Assembly: GCA_022842205.1 (NCBI GenBank)
Contig: JALHQA010000003.1
Span: 273,833-337,832 of the forward strand
From: Hyphomicrobiales bacterium
GTDB taxonomy: Bacteria; Pseudomonadota; Alphaproteobacteria; Rhizobiales; Methylopilaceae
Direction: 5' to 3'
DNA: 64,000 nt
Positions 8,308-16,786 of the stretch are shown here, piece after piece. Position 1 is the first letter of the stretch; the number at the start of each line of letters is the position of its first letter. A program made the position numbers and the translations under genes. The notes beneath the pieces are model-generated. The model searched no databases. It was not told where the DNA came from and saw only the letters and a list, made by a program, of their open reading frames with translations.

Positions 8308-9368
8308 TAGTTCACGCCGCCTTTCACGAGATGCATGTCGACCTCCATGTCGGTCGAACTTCCGTTATCGAAATCGATCTCGACATCGCCGAAATTGATG
8401 TAGGCATATTCCAGCCGCGCGGCCCAGTTGTCGTTGATCGCATATTCAAGGCCGGCGCCGATCGTATAACCGACGAGAAGCCCGCCGCCGGAACCCGTGA
8501 GTGTGCTCGCGGGAATGTCGATGTCGATGATTTCCGTGTTCAGAAGCTCGACCGTTCCGGAAATACTGGTCGTCAGATTGGCCGCGATGTCCATATCGCC
8601 GAACGCGACGCCGCCGGTGCCGTACACCAGAACGCGGTCGACGGCGAAGCCGAAGCGTCCGCGCAAGGTGCTCAGCCAGTTCAGTTCGGATTCGATCTCG
8701 CCCGTCGTCTCGACATCCAGCGTAACTTCCGCGATCTCGAGGTCGAGAAGCTCGGCTGATGCGGCGACGATGCTGCCCGCGCCGCTGAAGCTTGAACTGT
8801 CTGTCATGTCGGTCGCGGCGATGTCCGCCTCGACGCCGAACACGAACGCGCCCTGCTGCACGTTGTACCCGATCTGACCGCCGCCCAGAAAACCTTCCGG
8901 CTCGGTTTCGAAGTCGCTGCCACGCAAACCGAGATCGAGATCGAGAAGCGACAGTTCGGCGCCGAGCACCCCTTCAAGTTCGACGCCCAGCAGTTCCTCG
9001 GTGATACCGCCGCCGACGTCGCCGAGAAGGCCGCCGAGCAGCCCTTCCAGATCGAGCGTGTCGAGGATATCGCCGACGAGACCGTCGAGGCCGAGGCCTC
9101 CGAGCAGCCCGCCCAATAACCCGCCGCTGATGTCGACAGAGGATCCAAGGACGCCACCCAGCGGACCTGCCCCGCCGCCCGAGACCGACGACGGCCTGGT
9201 CTTGCCGAAGCCATAGCCGACATGAACGCCGGCATAGCCTCCGGTCCAGTCATGGGAGCCGCGCAAAGGCTCCGGCGGTATGTAGGGGGCATAGAGCGGA
9301 ACGTCGGCGGCTTTCACCGCGGGACCGAACAGGCACAGGCAAATTGCAGTGACTGGAAGAGCCTTCAT
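8298..9368 (-). CDS. Large outer-membrane beta-barrel protein with Gly/Leu/Asp-rich insertions, copy 4
   Basis: The protein is 356 aa, against 204-208 for the other three barrels here. It has a signal peptide (MKALPVTAICLCLFGPAVKA) and the same barrel strands: WTGGYAGVHVGYGFG, GRFGFAVDRVLVYGTGGVAF, AARLEYAYINFGD, terminal NYYF. Between strands 1 and 3 (about residues 60-155) is a low-complexity stretch with tandem GLLGGLLG-like units, then alternating Leu/Asp/Glu (SLLDLDLGL). Smaller Leu/Asp/Glu-rich loops occur near residues 205-230 and 275-290. The extra segments fall where extracellular loops lie in the family. A CtrA-type motif lies upstream. Function unknown; surface-exposed loops are inferred. 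Confidence 0.85.
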   Translation of the reverse strand: MKALPVTAICLCLFGPAVKAADVPLYAPYIPPEPLRGSHDWTGGYAGVHVGYGFGKTRPSSVSGGGAGPLGGVLGSSVDISGGLLGGLLGGLGLDGLVGDILDTLDLEGLLGGLLGDVGGGITEELLGVELEGVLGAELSLLDLDLGLRGSDFETEPEGFLGGGQIGYNVQQGAFVFGVEADIAATDMTDSSSFSGAGSIVAASAELLDLEIAEVTLDVETTGEIESELNWLSTLRGRFGFAVDRVLVYGTGGVAFGDMDIAANLTTSISGTVELLNTEIIDIDIPASTLTGSGGGLLVGYTIGAGLEYAINDNWAARLEYAYINFGDVEIDFDNGSSTDMEVDMHLVKGGVNYYF

Positions 9369-9425
9369 GGCTTAACATCCTATGGCTGCATATAGACAAC
9401 CTAAGGATGAGTAATTCACCAATCG

Positions 9426-9440
9426 TTAAATACTCGTTAA
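9426..9440. promoter_or_regulatory. CtrA-type binding motif (TTAA-N7-TTAA)
   Basis: TTAA at 9426-9429 and TTAA at 9437-9440 are separated by exactly seven bases, matching the consensus of the alphaproteobacterial cell-cycle regulator CtrA. It lies 58 bases upstream of the copy 4 barrel start and 211 bases from the divergent chemotaxis receptor. The rest of the 282-base gap (9369-9650) shows no other feature I can name. Confidence 0.5.
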
Positions 9441-9650
9441 GGTTAGCATTGTTATAAAACGCAACCTATAGGGGCAGCCAGACTGCGTATTTGCCGCATC
9501 AACATGGGTAAATACGTCGCATCCGCCGAAAGGCTTAGCCGAATTCCCCACGAGATCGCCCGACATTAAGGGTTTATTCGAGAGCTTCCGCACAACTTGA
9601 ATCAAATCCAATGGATTCTCCAACGGGGCCTGTACGGGGGGCACTGTCTT

Positions 9651-11324
9651 ATGAAAGTACGCGCAAAAATTCTTGGCATCGTCGCTGTGATGGGTGCCGC
9701 GGCGGCCATCATCGCCGGGATGGGACTTTACGCCACCAACGAGTATTCAGACCGTCTTCAAAGGCTCGAGAACGCCAACCAGCGTGCCTACAACGGCGAG
9801 CGGCTGAACCATCTTGTGTCGATCGTGGTGATGGAATCCCGAGGCGTCTATCTCGCCAAGGATACGGCAGCGGCCAAGCCATTCGGCACGAAGCTGATCG
9901 CGGCGCTCGACAAGATCGACGCCCTGATCGCCGAGTGGAAGCCGATCGTGCCTGAGCGCGACATGGATGTGTTCAACAACGTCGCCGCGCAGACCGGCGA
10001 GTTCAAGAACCTGCGCACCCAGCTTGCCAATGCCGGCATGAACGAGAGCCCGGCCAAGGCCAACGAGATCGGCAACAACGATGCGAACCGCGCCAACCGC
10101 GCTGCGTTCCAGAAGGTCATCGACGCACTCGTCGCCAATGACCAGGAACGGGCGTCGGAGATCAAAAGCGAGATCGATGCGTTTTCCGATTGGATCAACA
10201 AGCTCGTCATCGGCACGGCGCTGGCCGGCGTGCTTCTTGGCGTCGGTGTCGCCGTCTATATCGGCACGACACAGCTGAGCCGCCCGCTCGGCCGCGTCTC
10301 CGCTGCGCTGCAGAGCATCGGCCGTGGTGATTACAACGTCTCGATCCCGGCCAAACGCGGCAAGGACGAAATCGGCGACATCTGGAACGTCCTCGGAAGC
10401 GTCACCGCTTCTCTCAAGGAGACTGATGAGCTGAAACGCGCTCAGGTCGAGGCCGAACAACGCACCGAAGCCGACAAGCGCGCGCTGATGCACAAGCTTG
10501 CCGACGATTTCGAAAACGAGGTCATGGGAGTTGTCCGTGCGGTATCCAGCGCCGCCACCCAGCTCCAGCAGAACGCCACGCAGATGAGCGCCGTGGCCGA
10601 CGAGACCAGCCGTCAGTCGACGGTGGTCGCGGCCGCATCTGAAGAAGCGACCACGAACGTCGAGACGGTCGCCGGAGCGGCCGAGGAGCTTTCGGCCTCG
10701 ATCCGCGAGATCAGCGGCCGGGTATCCACGGCCGCCGAAGTCGCCAGCGAAGCGTCGGGCCAGGCCAAGACCACCGCCGCCATCGTCAGCGGCCTCGCTT
10801 CCAGCGCCCAGCGCATCGGCGAAGTCGTCGGCCTCATCAACGACATCGCGGCGCAGACCAACCTTCTCGCGCTCAACGCGACGATCGAAGCGGCCCGTGC
10901 CGGCGAAGCCGGCAAGGGCTTTGCGGTCGTGGCGTCGGAGGTGAAGAACCTCGCCGCGCAGACCGCCAAGGCGACCGACGAGATCTCGTCGCAGATCCAG
11001 GACGTGCAGAACGCGACATCGAACGTCGTCGGCGCGATCAACTCGATCACCTCGATCATCGAACAGGTCAACGACATCTCGCGCACGATCGCGGTGGCGG
11101 TCGATCAGCAGGGTGCGGCGACGAGCGAGATCGCCCGCAACGTCGCTCAGGCTGCGGCCGGTACCAGCGAAGTGACGTCGAACATCACCGGCGTCAGCCA
11201 GGCGGCGGCGGAGACCGAGAACGTCTCGGGCCAGATCGTCGCCGCCGCGAACGATCTGTCCCGTCAGTCGGAAACGCTGCGCTCGCAGGTCGACAGCTTC
11301 ATCCAGCGCGTCCGCGCGGCCTGA
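9651..11324 (+). CDS. Methyl-accepting chemotaxis protein
   Basis: This 557-aa receptor has a first transmembrane helix at about residues 7-26, a four-helix-bundle-like periplasmic domain, and a second transmembrane helix near 183-205. A HAMP linker follows, then a long coiled-coil signalling domain. The hairpin tip that contacts CheA/Che[21 protein letters not shown], is intact near residue 390 and continues into [20 protein letters not shown]. The ATG at 9651 is chosen because the membrane signal begins here; a codon 54 bases upstream is less likely. There is no C-terminal CheR-binding pentapeptide. Ligand unknown. A terminator follows at 11350. Confidence 0.95.
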   Translation: MKVRAKILGIVAVMGAAAAIIAGMGLYATNEYSDRLQRLENANQRAYNGERLNHLVSIVVMESRGVYLAKDTAAAKPFGTKLIAALDKIDALIAEWKPIVPERDMDVFNNVAAQTGEFKNLRTQLANAGMNESPAKANEIGNNDANRANRAAFQKVIDALVANDQERASEIKSEIDAFSDWINKLVIGTALAGVLLGVGVAVYIGTTQLSRPLGRVSAALQSIGRGDYNVSIPAKRGKDEIGDIWNVLGSVTASLKETDELKRAQVEAEQRTEADKRALMHKLADDFENEVMGVVRAVSSAATQLQQNATQMSAVADETSRQSTVVAAASEEATTNVETVAGAAEELSASIREISGRVSTAAEVASEASGQAKTTAAIVSGLASSAQRIGEVVGLINDIAAQTNLLALNATIEAARAGEAGKGFAVVASEVKNLAAQTAKATDEISSQIQDVQNATSNVVGAINSITSIIEQVNDISRTIAVAVDQQGAATSEIARNVAQAAAGTSEVTSNITGVSQAAAETENVSGQIVAAANDLSRQSETLRSQVDSFIQRVRAA

Positions 11325-11349
11325 CGCGGACGGCACATACTGGAACTGC

Positions 11350-11377
11350 AAAAGACCGCGCCCCGGCGCGGTCTTTT
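11350..11377 (+). terminator. Rho-independent terminator of the chemotaxis receptor gene
   Basis: An 11-bp stem (AAAAGACCGCG at 11350-11360 with CGCGGTCTTTT at 11367-11377) closes a CCCCGG loop and ends in a T run. It begins 25 bases after the receptor stop codon. Confidence 0.85.
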
Positions 11378-11416
11378 AATTTAGCCCTGCCCTATCCGGA
11401 CAAGGCGACAACAAAA

Positions 11417-11447
11417 AGCCGCGCTCGATCGAGCGCGGCTGTTTTTT
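11417..11447. terminator. Bidirectional terminator with a 24-base perfect palindrome
   Basis: AGCCGCGCTCGA followed directly by its complement (11417-11440) is flanked by five A on the left and by G plus six T on the right, so it can stop transcription from either side. On the minus strand it ends the TIGR02594-type gene whose stop is at 11462. On the plus strand it backs up the terminator at 11350-11377. Confidence 0.8.
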
Positions 11448-11461
11448 GAGTTTCGACCGGT

Positions 11462-11962
11462 TCAGGCCGGACGGCGCCATGAGTAGATACGGTTCAGGGA
11501 GTACTGACCCTTCGAGACCTTGCCGCCACGGCTGTTGCCGGAAATGATCACGGCCTTGCCGTTCGGCGCCCATTCCACGAAGTAGCCGACATGGCCGCCA
11601 CGCTTGCCGCGCGACATCACGGCGATGTCGCCGCGGCGGACTTCGTGCCGCGAGATCTTCTTGCCGTACTTGTCGTACGAGCGCGCCATGTTGGAGCCGG
11701 TGCCGGCGCGGCCGACCTTCTTCTCCATCAGACCAATGAAATTCGCGCACCACAGGCGGCGCATCTTGGTCGGGTTGGTGCCGACATAGCGTTCGGCAAG
11801 CGCGACCACGTCGCCGCCGGACGAACGGCTCGAACGAAGCGACTTCGTGTTCAGCGCGGAACGGCCTTCCTGCAGATGGGGCCGTGTCTTGTTGGTGTCG
11901 GCAAACGACGGGTTAGCGAACGCGCACATGGCTACGATCACCGCGAGGAGGATACGCATCAT
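11462..11962 (-). CDS. TIGR02594-type secreted protein, CHAP/NlpC-P60-like fold
   Basis: This 166-aa precursor has a signal peptide (MMRILLAVIVAMCAFANPSFA) and a compact domain from about residue 48. The arrangement WCANFIG (Cys near residue 72), GHVGYFV (His near 124) and ISGNS (Asn near 142) matches a Cys-His-Asn hydrolase of the CHAP/NlpC type as found in TIGR02594 proteins. These are presumed to cleave peptidoglycan peptides or amide bonds, though direct evidence for this subfamily is thin. The start is ATG-ATG with GGAGA upstream. Lys/Arg-rich surface segments (SRGKRGG) are notable. Confidence 0.75.
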   Translation of the reverse strand: MMRILLAVIVAMCAFANPSFADTNKTRPHLQEGRSALNTKSLRSSRSSGGDVVALAERYVGTNPTKMRRLWCANFIGLMEKKVGRAGTGSNMARSYDKYGKKISRHEVRRGDIAVMSRGKRGGHVGYFVEWAPNGKAVIISGNSRGGKVSKGQYSLNRIYSWRRPA

Positions 11963-12472
11963 AATCTGTCTCCAGGGGGATCGCCTGCGTTAAGGCAGGC
12001 TTGTTGTTGACGGCGGGCCATATGGACCAGTTTTCAGAAAGGTTCCAGACCACCCCGTGTGGTCAGGTGTCGCATATCAACAAAATGATGAGGGCGTTTC
12101 GAAGGTATAAATCAGAAATAATGAGGCAATATCGGACCGTAAGTTGCCACAGTTATTATACTTGGATAGATTTGTAATTACTTTTAATCTCGCGCTAATA
12201 CTTATATTCATCCGAAGTCTGAAGTATAACTCAAGATATACAGTCGCACGCAATCATATTGTGGCCCTATTCAGGGCACGCAATGTCACGAACTCGTCTC
12301 AAATCTTAAGGAAAAAATCGCCGACCCGTCCTCAGCGGTGGAACTTCGAGCCGCAAACCCGCCTAATAAGGCAGTCCCTGAGTCGGCACATGGCTGACCT
12401 GCGTCCAAGGATTGTAGCGTGCACACTATTTGCATGGCGTCTCATGCAAAACGCTCACAAGGGATTGTGGCC
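11963..12472. other. 510-base intergenic stretch containing an AT-rich island
   Basis: Two inverted repeats are visible: GCCTGC/GCAGGC (11983-12000), which falls in the leader of the minus-strand gene, and GACCAC/GTGGTC (12048-12064). From about 12065 to 12310 the sequence becomes strongly AT-rich compared with its surroundings. A 110-codon frame crosses it but has no ribosome site, no recognisable family and an odd composition, so I do not call it. The island may hold promoters or be a remnant of foreign DNA. Confidence 0.45.
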
Positions 12473-12814
12473 ATGAGACTGCATATCAGCATTCTTGCCG
12501 CCTGCGTGTTGCTGGCGGTTCCTGCGTTTGCGTGCGACACGGTCGATGATGTGGTGAAAACCGCGCGGGGCGAGCACTCGCGCGTCACGGTTATCAGCGA
12601 GACAGGAGCCCTCAGCCGGGCACTCGCTTTCATGATCGGAAATGCCGACGAAGTTCAGCCGGCGGATGCCCTGGTGGTTATCCAGGGAGGGCTGAAATCG
12701 GAAGTCGTCTTGCTGGAGAAGGGCTGCGCCACGGTGAAGGCGCTTGCCAGCGCTTCACTGGTGCTGGAACTCCTCCGGCGCGCCAATGGCGACGAAGAAG
12801 GCGATATGATCTGA
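12473..12814 (+). CDS. Small secreted hypothetical protein (113 aa)
   Basis: The protein starts MRLHISILAACVLLAVPAFA, a typical Sec signal with cleavage before CDTVDD. The mature part of about 93 residues has two cysteines (near residues 21 and 89) that could form a periplasmic disulfide, and an alternating strand/helix pattern. I chose the ATG at 12473 over a frame-extending codon 54 bases upstream because the signal begins here and AGGGATT precedes it. I do not recognise the family. The gene converges on ilvE, 11 bases past its stop. Confidence 0.65.
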   Translation: MRLHISILAACVLLAVPAFACDTVDDVVKTARGEHSRVTVISETGALSRALAFMIGNADEVQPADALVVIQGGLKSEVVLLEKGCATVKALASASLVLELLRRANGDEEGDMI

Positions 12815-12825
12815 ACCGGAAGGGT

Positions 12826-13716
12826 TCAGGCGGCGGCGGCCTGTTTGGGCTGCACTTCGGCGGCGTAATCGGCCATCAGGGCTTTCGTCAGGTCTCCGAC
12901 CTCGAAGGTCCAGTCGGCGATCTTGCCAATCGGCGTGACCTCAGCGGCCGTGCCGGAGATGAAGCATTGCTCGAAGCCTTCGAGTTCCTCCGGCAGGATC
13001 GCCCGCTCGTGGACCACGATATTGCGCGCACGGGCCAGGTCGATGACCGTCCGGCGGGTAATGCCGTCGAGGAAACAGTCCGGCGTCGGCGTATGAAGTT
13101 CGCCATCCTTCACGAAGAAGATATTGGCGCCGGTGCATTCGGCCACCTGCCCCCGCCAGTCCAGCATCAGCGCGTCGGCGCATCCCTTGCGCTCGGCGGC
13201 GTGCTTCGCAAGCGTGCAGATCATGTAAAGACCAGCCGCCTTGGCCTTGCAGGGAATGGTACGCGGGTCCGGACGCCGCCATTCGGCGAGGTCCAGCGTG
13301 AGGCCCTTCAGCTTCAGCGCCGGGTCGAAATAGCTCGGCCATTCCCAGACCGCGATGGCGAGGTGAATCTTGCTGTGCTGGGCCGCGACCGCCATCATTT
13401 CAGAGCCGCGCCAGGCGATCGGGCGCACATAGGCGTCCTTGAAACCCTGCTTTTTCAGGGTCTGGCGGCAGGCCTCGTCGATCTCGTCAGCCGTGTAGGG
13501 AATCTCGAAGTCGAGGATGCGGCCGCTCTCGATCAGCCGTTCGGTGTGCTCGCGCAGCTTGAAGATTTCGCCGCCGTAGGCGCGCTCGCCCTCGAAGACC
13601 GCGCTGGCATAGTGCAGGCCGTGCGACAGCACATGCAGCTTCGCGTCCGACCAAGGCACGAAACTGCCGTCCAGCCAGATATCGCCAGGGCGGTTGTCGA
13701 ACGGATTGACGAGCAT
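12826..13716 (-). CDS. ilvE: Branched-chain amino-acid aminotransferase
   Basis: IlvE transfers the amino group between glutamate and the 2-oxo acids of Leu, Ile and Val using PLP. The 296-aa fold-type IV enzyme shows LSHGLHYASAVFEGERAYGG near residue 32 and the PLP lysine in CKAKAAGLYM near residue 156. VAECTGANIFFVKDG lies near 190 and FISGTAAEVTPIG, the phosphate-binding segment, near 252. It diverges from a MarR/response regulator/kinase operon, an arrangement seen widely in alphaproteobacteria. D-amino-acid transaminases share the fold, but the sequence fits the branched-chain group better. Confidence 0.94.
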   Translation of the reverse strand: MLVNPFDNRPGDIWLDGSFVPWSDAKLHVLSHGLHYASAVFEGERAYGGEIFKLREHTERLIESGRILDFEIPYTADEIDEACRQTLKKQGFKDAYVRPIAWRGSEMMAVAAQHSKIHLAIAVWEWPSYFDPALKLKGLTLDLAEWRRPDPRTIPCKAKAAGLYMICTLAKHAAERKGCADALMLDWRGQVAECTGANIFFVKDGELHTPTPDCFLDGITRRTVIDLARARNIVVHERAILPEELEGFEQCFISGTAAEVTPIGKIADWTFEVGDLTKALMADYAAEVQPKQAAAA

Positions 13717-13857
13717 TGCATGTCTCCCTGCCCGGCCGGGCTATCGCTTGAGCGAGCGAGCCGGTATTTTGTGGCGCGGATGAACCTGCCGTTAGGCTGC
13801 AGGTTAAGGCCGTCGCACGAAAGGTTCCAGCCGTCCCCGAACCGGCTTGGATCATGA

Positions 13858-14397
13858 GTGAAAATCGCCCAATATGTCAACATGGCTGACGTAATTTCGA
13901 GCACCGGCCCCGTGTCCCCTTCCACACCCGGTGGAGAGGCGCCGGCTTATGAACTGATCGAGCTCCTGTTTTTCGCTTATCGCGATTTCGTGCGGGAAGC
14001 CGATGCGGTTCTCATCCGCTATGGATTTGGGCGGGCGCATCATCGCGTGCTGCATTTCGTCAGCCGCAATCCGGGCCTCAAGGTCGCCGAACTTCTCACT
14101 ATCCTGAAGATCACGAAGCAAAGTCTGGGGCGTGTGCTGCGCGAACTTGTGGAACAGGGCTTCATCGATGCCCAGGAAGGCGAGCATGACCGCCGGCAAC
14201 GGCTGCTGCGCGTGACGGCGCGGGGCGACCGTCTGGCGCGCGAGCTTGCCGAACTCCAGACCCGCCGCATCGAAACTGCCCTCGCCGCGGCTGGCCCGGC
14301 CGCACGCGAAACGGCGACGCGGTTTCTCGCGGCGATGATCGACGCCGGCGAACGCGAAGCCGTGCAGCATCTCGTCACGCAAGCGGATCGCCCGTGA
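13858..14397 (+). CDS. MarR family transcriptional regulator (PetP-like)
   Basis: This is a 179-aa winged-helix regulator. HHRVLHFVSRNPGLKVAELL leads into the recognition helix region ILKITKQSLGRVLRELVEQGF (about residues 62-100), and the wing is EGEHDRRQRLLRVTARG. The frame opens with GTG at 13858; the ATG at 13882 is an alternative. Its last codons overlap the GTG start of the next gene (GTGA at 14394-14397). With the response regulator that follows it resembles PetP/PetR of Rhodobacter capsulatus, which are needed for cytochrome bc1 expression. That functional link is inference here. Confidence 0.85.
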   Translation: MKIAQYVNMADVISSTGPVSPSTPGGEAPAYELIELLFFAYRDFVREADAVLIRYGFGRAHHRVLHFVSRNPGLKVAELLTILKITKQSLGRVLRELVEQGFIDAQEGEHDRRQRLLRVTARGDRLARELAELQTRRIETALAAAGPAARETATRFLAAMIDAGEREAVQHLVTQADRP

Positions 14398-15098
14398 CGC
14401 CAGCGCCGGGCCAAGCCAGGAATGTTCCGGACGGCGCGCCGCATCTGCTTGTCGTCGACGATGACGCACGCATCCGCAATCTGCTCGTCCGCTATCTATC
14501 CGAAGCCGGATACCGTGTAACTGCGGCCGCCACCGCCGCCGAGGCCCGCACACGCCTGACGGGACTTACCTTCGACCTCATGATCCTTGATGTGATGATG
14601 CCGGGAGAGAGCGGGCTCGATCTGGCGCGCTCGCTGAGCGCCATCCGCCCCGTCCCGATCCTCATGCTGACCGCGCTCGGCGAACCGGAAGACCGCATCC
14701 GCGGCCTCGAAAGCGGCATCGACGACTACATGTCGAAGCCGTTCGATCCGCGTGAACTGCTTCTGCGCATCGCCAACATCCTGCGCCGGGCTGCACCCGC
14801 CTCGCCCCGCGGCGAGGTCGGGTTCGGCGGCTTCAGCTTCGATCTGGCGAGCGGCGAACTCCGCAACGGCAGCACCGTTGTACGTATAACCGAACGCGAG
14901 CGCGAACTTCTGCGGCTGCTGGCCGAACAGCGCGGCGGCCCGGTGTCCCGCGAAGCACTGGCCGGAAATTCGGCCAGCGACCGCGCGGTCGATGTACAGA
15001 TCAACCGACTGCGACGGAAAATCGAGGCCGACCCGTCGAACCCGCTTCTGCTGCAGACCGTGCGCGGATCGGGCTACAGACTGCTCATAGAGCCATGA
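14394..15098 (+). CDS. OmpR/PhoB-family response regulator (PetR-like)
   Basis: The 234-aa protein has a receiver domain: acidic pair DDDAR, phospho-acceptor Asp in LMILDVMMPGESG near residue 65, conserved Thr in LMLTA, Lys in MSKPFDPREL near residue 115. A winged-helix DNA-binding domain follows, including VSREALAGNSASDRAVDVQI and RGSGYRLL. The start is GTG in a four-base overlap with the MarR gene, and the stop overlaps the kinase start (ATGA). The three are therefore one translationally coupled operon, and the kinase is the obvious phosphodonor. Confidence 0.93.
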   Translation: MTPAPGQARNVPDGAPHLLVVDDDARIRNLLVRYLSEAGYRVTAAATAAEARTRLTGLTFDLMILDVMMPGESGLDLARSLSAIRPVPILMLTALGEPEDRIRGLESGIDDYMSKPFDPRELLLRIANILRRAAPASPRGEVGFGGFSFDLASGELRNGSTVVRITERERELLRLLAEQRGGPVSREALAGNSASDRAVDVQINRLRRKIEADPSNPLLLQTVRGSGYRLLIEP

Positions 15099-16411
15099 GC
15101 GCGCGCAGATCCTGGAGACCAGGCCGGCTTTTGCCGAAGGGTTTGTACACACGATCTCTTCTGATCGTGGTCCTGCCGATGCTTCTGCTGCAATCGGTTG
15201 TTGCGCTCATCTTCATGGAACGGCACTGGCAGCAGACGACGCAGCGCCTCTCGTCCACCGTTGCACAGGATATCGCGGGCATTATTGAACTCCGCGAGGC
15301 GGGCATCGATCCGGCCGAGCTTTCGCGCGCCGGCGACAAAATGGGGCTGGCCGTCACTTTCGTTCCTGACGAGCCGCTTCCAAGTCCGAACCCGCCGCCG
15401 ATCTTCCAGATTCTCGAACGCGTTCTCGCCAGCGAGATGGCAAAGCAGGTCGAACGGCCGTTCTGGATCGATGCGCGCAACCATCTCGGTTTCGTTGAGA
15501 TACGCGTGAAGCTGGACAACGAAGTGCTGCGCGTCATCACCCGTGTCAGCCGCGCCTACGCATCGAATTCCCACATCTTCCTCGTCTGGATGGCCGGCGC
15601 GTCCCTTCTGCTGATCACGGTCTCGATCCTGTTCCTGCGCAATCAGATCAAGCCGATCCTCCAGCTTGCAAACGCCGCCGAGAATCTCGGCAAGGGCCGC
15701 CCCGTGGGAAATTTCCGGCCGCGCGGCGCCCGGGAAGTGCGGGCGGCGGCACAGGCCTTTTTCGCCATGCGCGACCGCATCGAACGGCAGATCGAACAGC
15801 GCACGACCATGCTCGCCGGCGTCAGTCACGACCTCCGCACCGTACTGACTCGCCTGCGTCTTCAGCTTGCCCTTCTTCCCAAGGGGTCGGAGGTCGATGA
15901 CCTGGTCGGCGATGTCACCGAGATGGAACGGATGCTGGAAGGCTATCTGGCGTTTGCCCGCGGCGACGCCGGTGAGCCAGCCCAGTCGATAAACGCCGCG
16001 GATCTACTCGACGAAATCCGCCTTGACGCCAAAAAATCCGGCAAGGCGATCAGCGTCAGTTTCACCGGCGACAAGAACATCACCGCCAGGCCCGGCGCGC
16101 TCAAGCGCGCGCTGGCAAATCTCGTGACGAATGCGCTGCGTTTCGGCAACGAGGTCGAAATCGAAGCCCGCCATGACAACGGCCAGTTCGTCATCACGGT
16201 GGATGACAACGGCCCTGGAATTCCAGAGGGATCACGCGAGGATGTCTTCCGGCCGTTCCTGCGGCTGGACGAGGCGCGCAATCTCGATCATCCGGGCTCA
16301 GGCCTCGGGCTGACCATCGCGCGCGATATCGCGCGGGGCCATGGCGGCGACATCGAGCTGACGAAGAGTCCCCTCGGCGGCCTGCGCGCGAAGCTGCATA
16401 TCCCGGCCTGA
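15095..16411 (+). CDS. Sensor histidine kinase (EnvZ-like)
   Basis: This 438-aa membrane kinase has transmembrane helices at about residues 20-41 and 161-181 flanking a periplasmic sensor of some 115 residues. A HAMP domain follows, then the dimerisation/phosphoacceptor helix with His 245 in GVSHDLRTVLTRLRL, and an ATPase domain (N box ANLVTNALRFG, G1 DDNGPGIP, G2 GSGLGLTIA). The residue after HDLRT is Val rather than the common Pro. It is translationally coupled to the response regulator upstream. The signal sensed is unknown. Confidence 0.93.
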   Translation: MSARRSWRPGRLLPKGLYTRSLLIVVLPMLLLQSVVALIFMERHWQQTTQRLSSTVAQDIAGIIELREAGIDPAELSRAGDKMGLAVTFVPDEPLPSPNPPPIFQILERVLASEMAKQVERPFWIDARNHLGFVEIRVKLDNEVLRVITRVSRAYASNSHIFLVWMAGASLLLITVSILFLRNQIKPILQLANAAENLGKGRPVGNFRPRGAREVRAAAQAFFAMRDRIERQIEQRTTMLAGVSHDLRTVLTRLRLQLALLPKGSEVDDLVGDVTEMERMLEGYLAFARGDAGEPAQSINAADLLDEIRLDAKKSGKAISVSFTGDKNITARPGALKRALANLVTNALRFGNEVEIEARHDNGQFVITVDDNGPGIPEGSREDVFRPFLRLDEARNLDHPGSGLGLTIARDIARGHGGDIELTKSPLGGLRAKLHIPA

Positions 16412-16414
16412 CTT

Positions 16415-16768
16415 CTAGTAAAGCCGTCCGCCGTCCGGCACCTTGCTGGCCGGCCCGATGAGAATGACCTCGCCGCTGTCTCCCGGCACGCCGAGCGTCA
16501 GCACTTCCGACATGAACGGGCCGATCTGGCGCGGCGGAAAGTTCACGACCGCCAGCACCTGCCGGCCAACGAGTTCTTCCGGCGTATACTGCGCAATCTG
16601 CGCGGACGACCTTTTGGTGCCGATCTCCGCGCCGAAATCGATGGTCAGTTTCCACGCCGGCTTGCGTGCTTCGGGAAACGGATCGACCTGGACGATCGTA
16701 CCGGTGCGTACATCAACTTTCATGAAATCGGCGAACGAAATCTCGCCCGGCCGCTCAGCCCCGCTCAT
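16415..16768 (-). CDS. csaA: CsaA-type tRNA-binding protein
   Basis: At 117 aa this is a single tRNA-binding OB fold like the C-terminal domain of bacterial MetRS. It shows FMKVDVRTGTIVQVDPFPEA and the family signatures QIAQYTPEELVGRQVLAVVNF and FPPRQIGPFMSEVL. CsaA has been described as a chaperone-like protein able to support protein export in Bacillus; its role in alphaproteobacteria is unclear. It lies 18 bases downstream of the TetR-like gene on the same strand and converges on the kinase gene. Confidence 0.92.
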   Translation of the reverse strand: MSGAERPGEISFADFMKVDVRTGTIVQVDPFPEARKPAWKLTIDFGAEIGTKRSSAQIAQYTPEELVGRQVLAVVNFPPRQIGPFMSEVLTLGVPGDSGEVILIGPASKVPDGGRLY

Positions 16769-16786
16769 GCCCCTGCCCTCGTTGTT

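Noticed and set aside
9747..11351. 534-codon frame opposite the chemotaxis receptor
   Set aside because: Very Arg/Asp/Gly-rich and repetitive in a way that mirrors the receptor's codons; no ribosome site and no domain.
12144..12476. 110-codon frame across the AT-rich island
   Set aside because: No ribosome site, no conserved pattern, and it overlaps the better-supported secreted protein start; kept only as part of the intergenic description.
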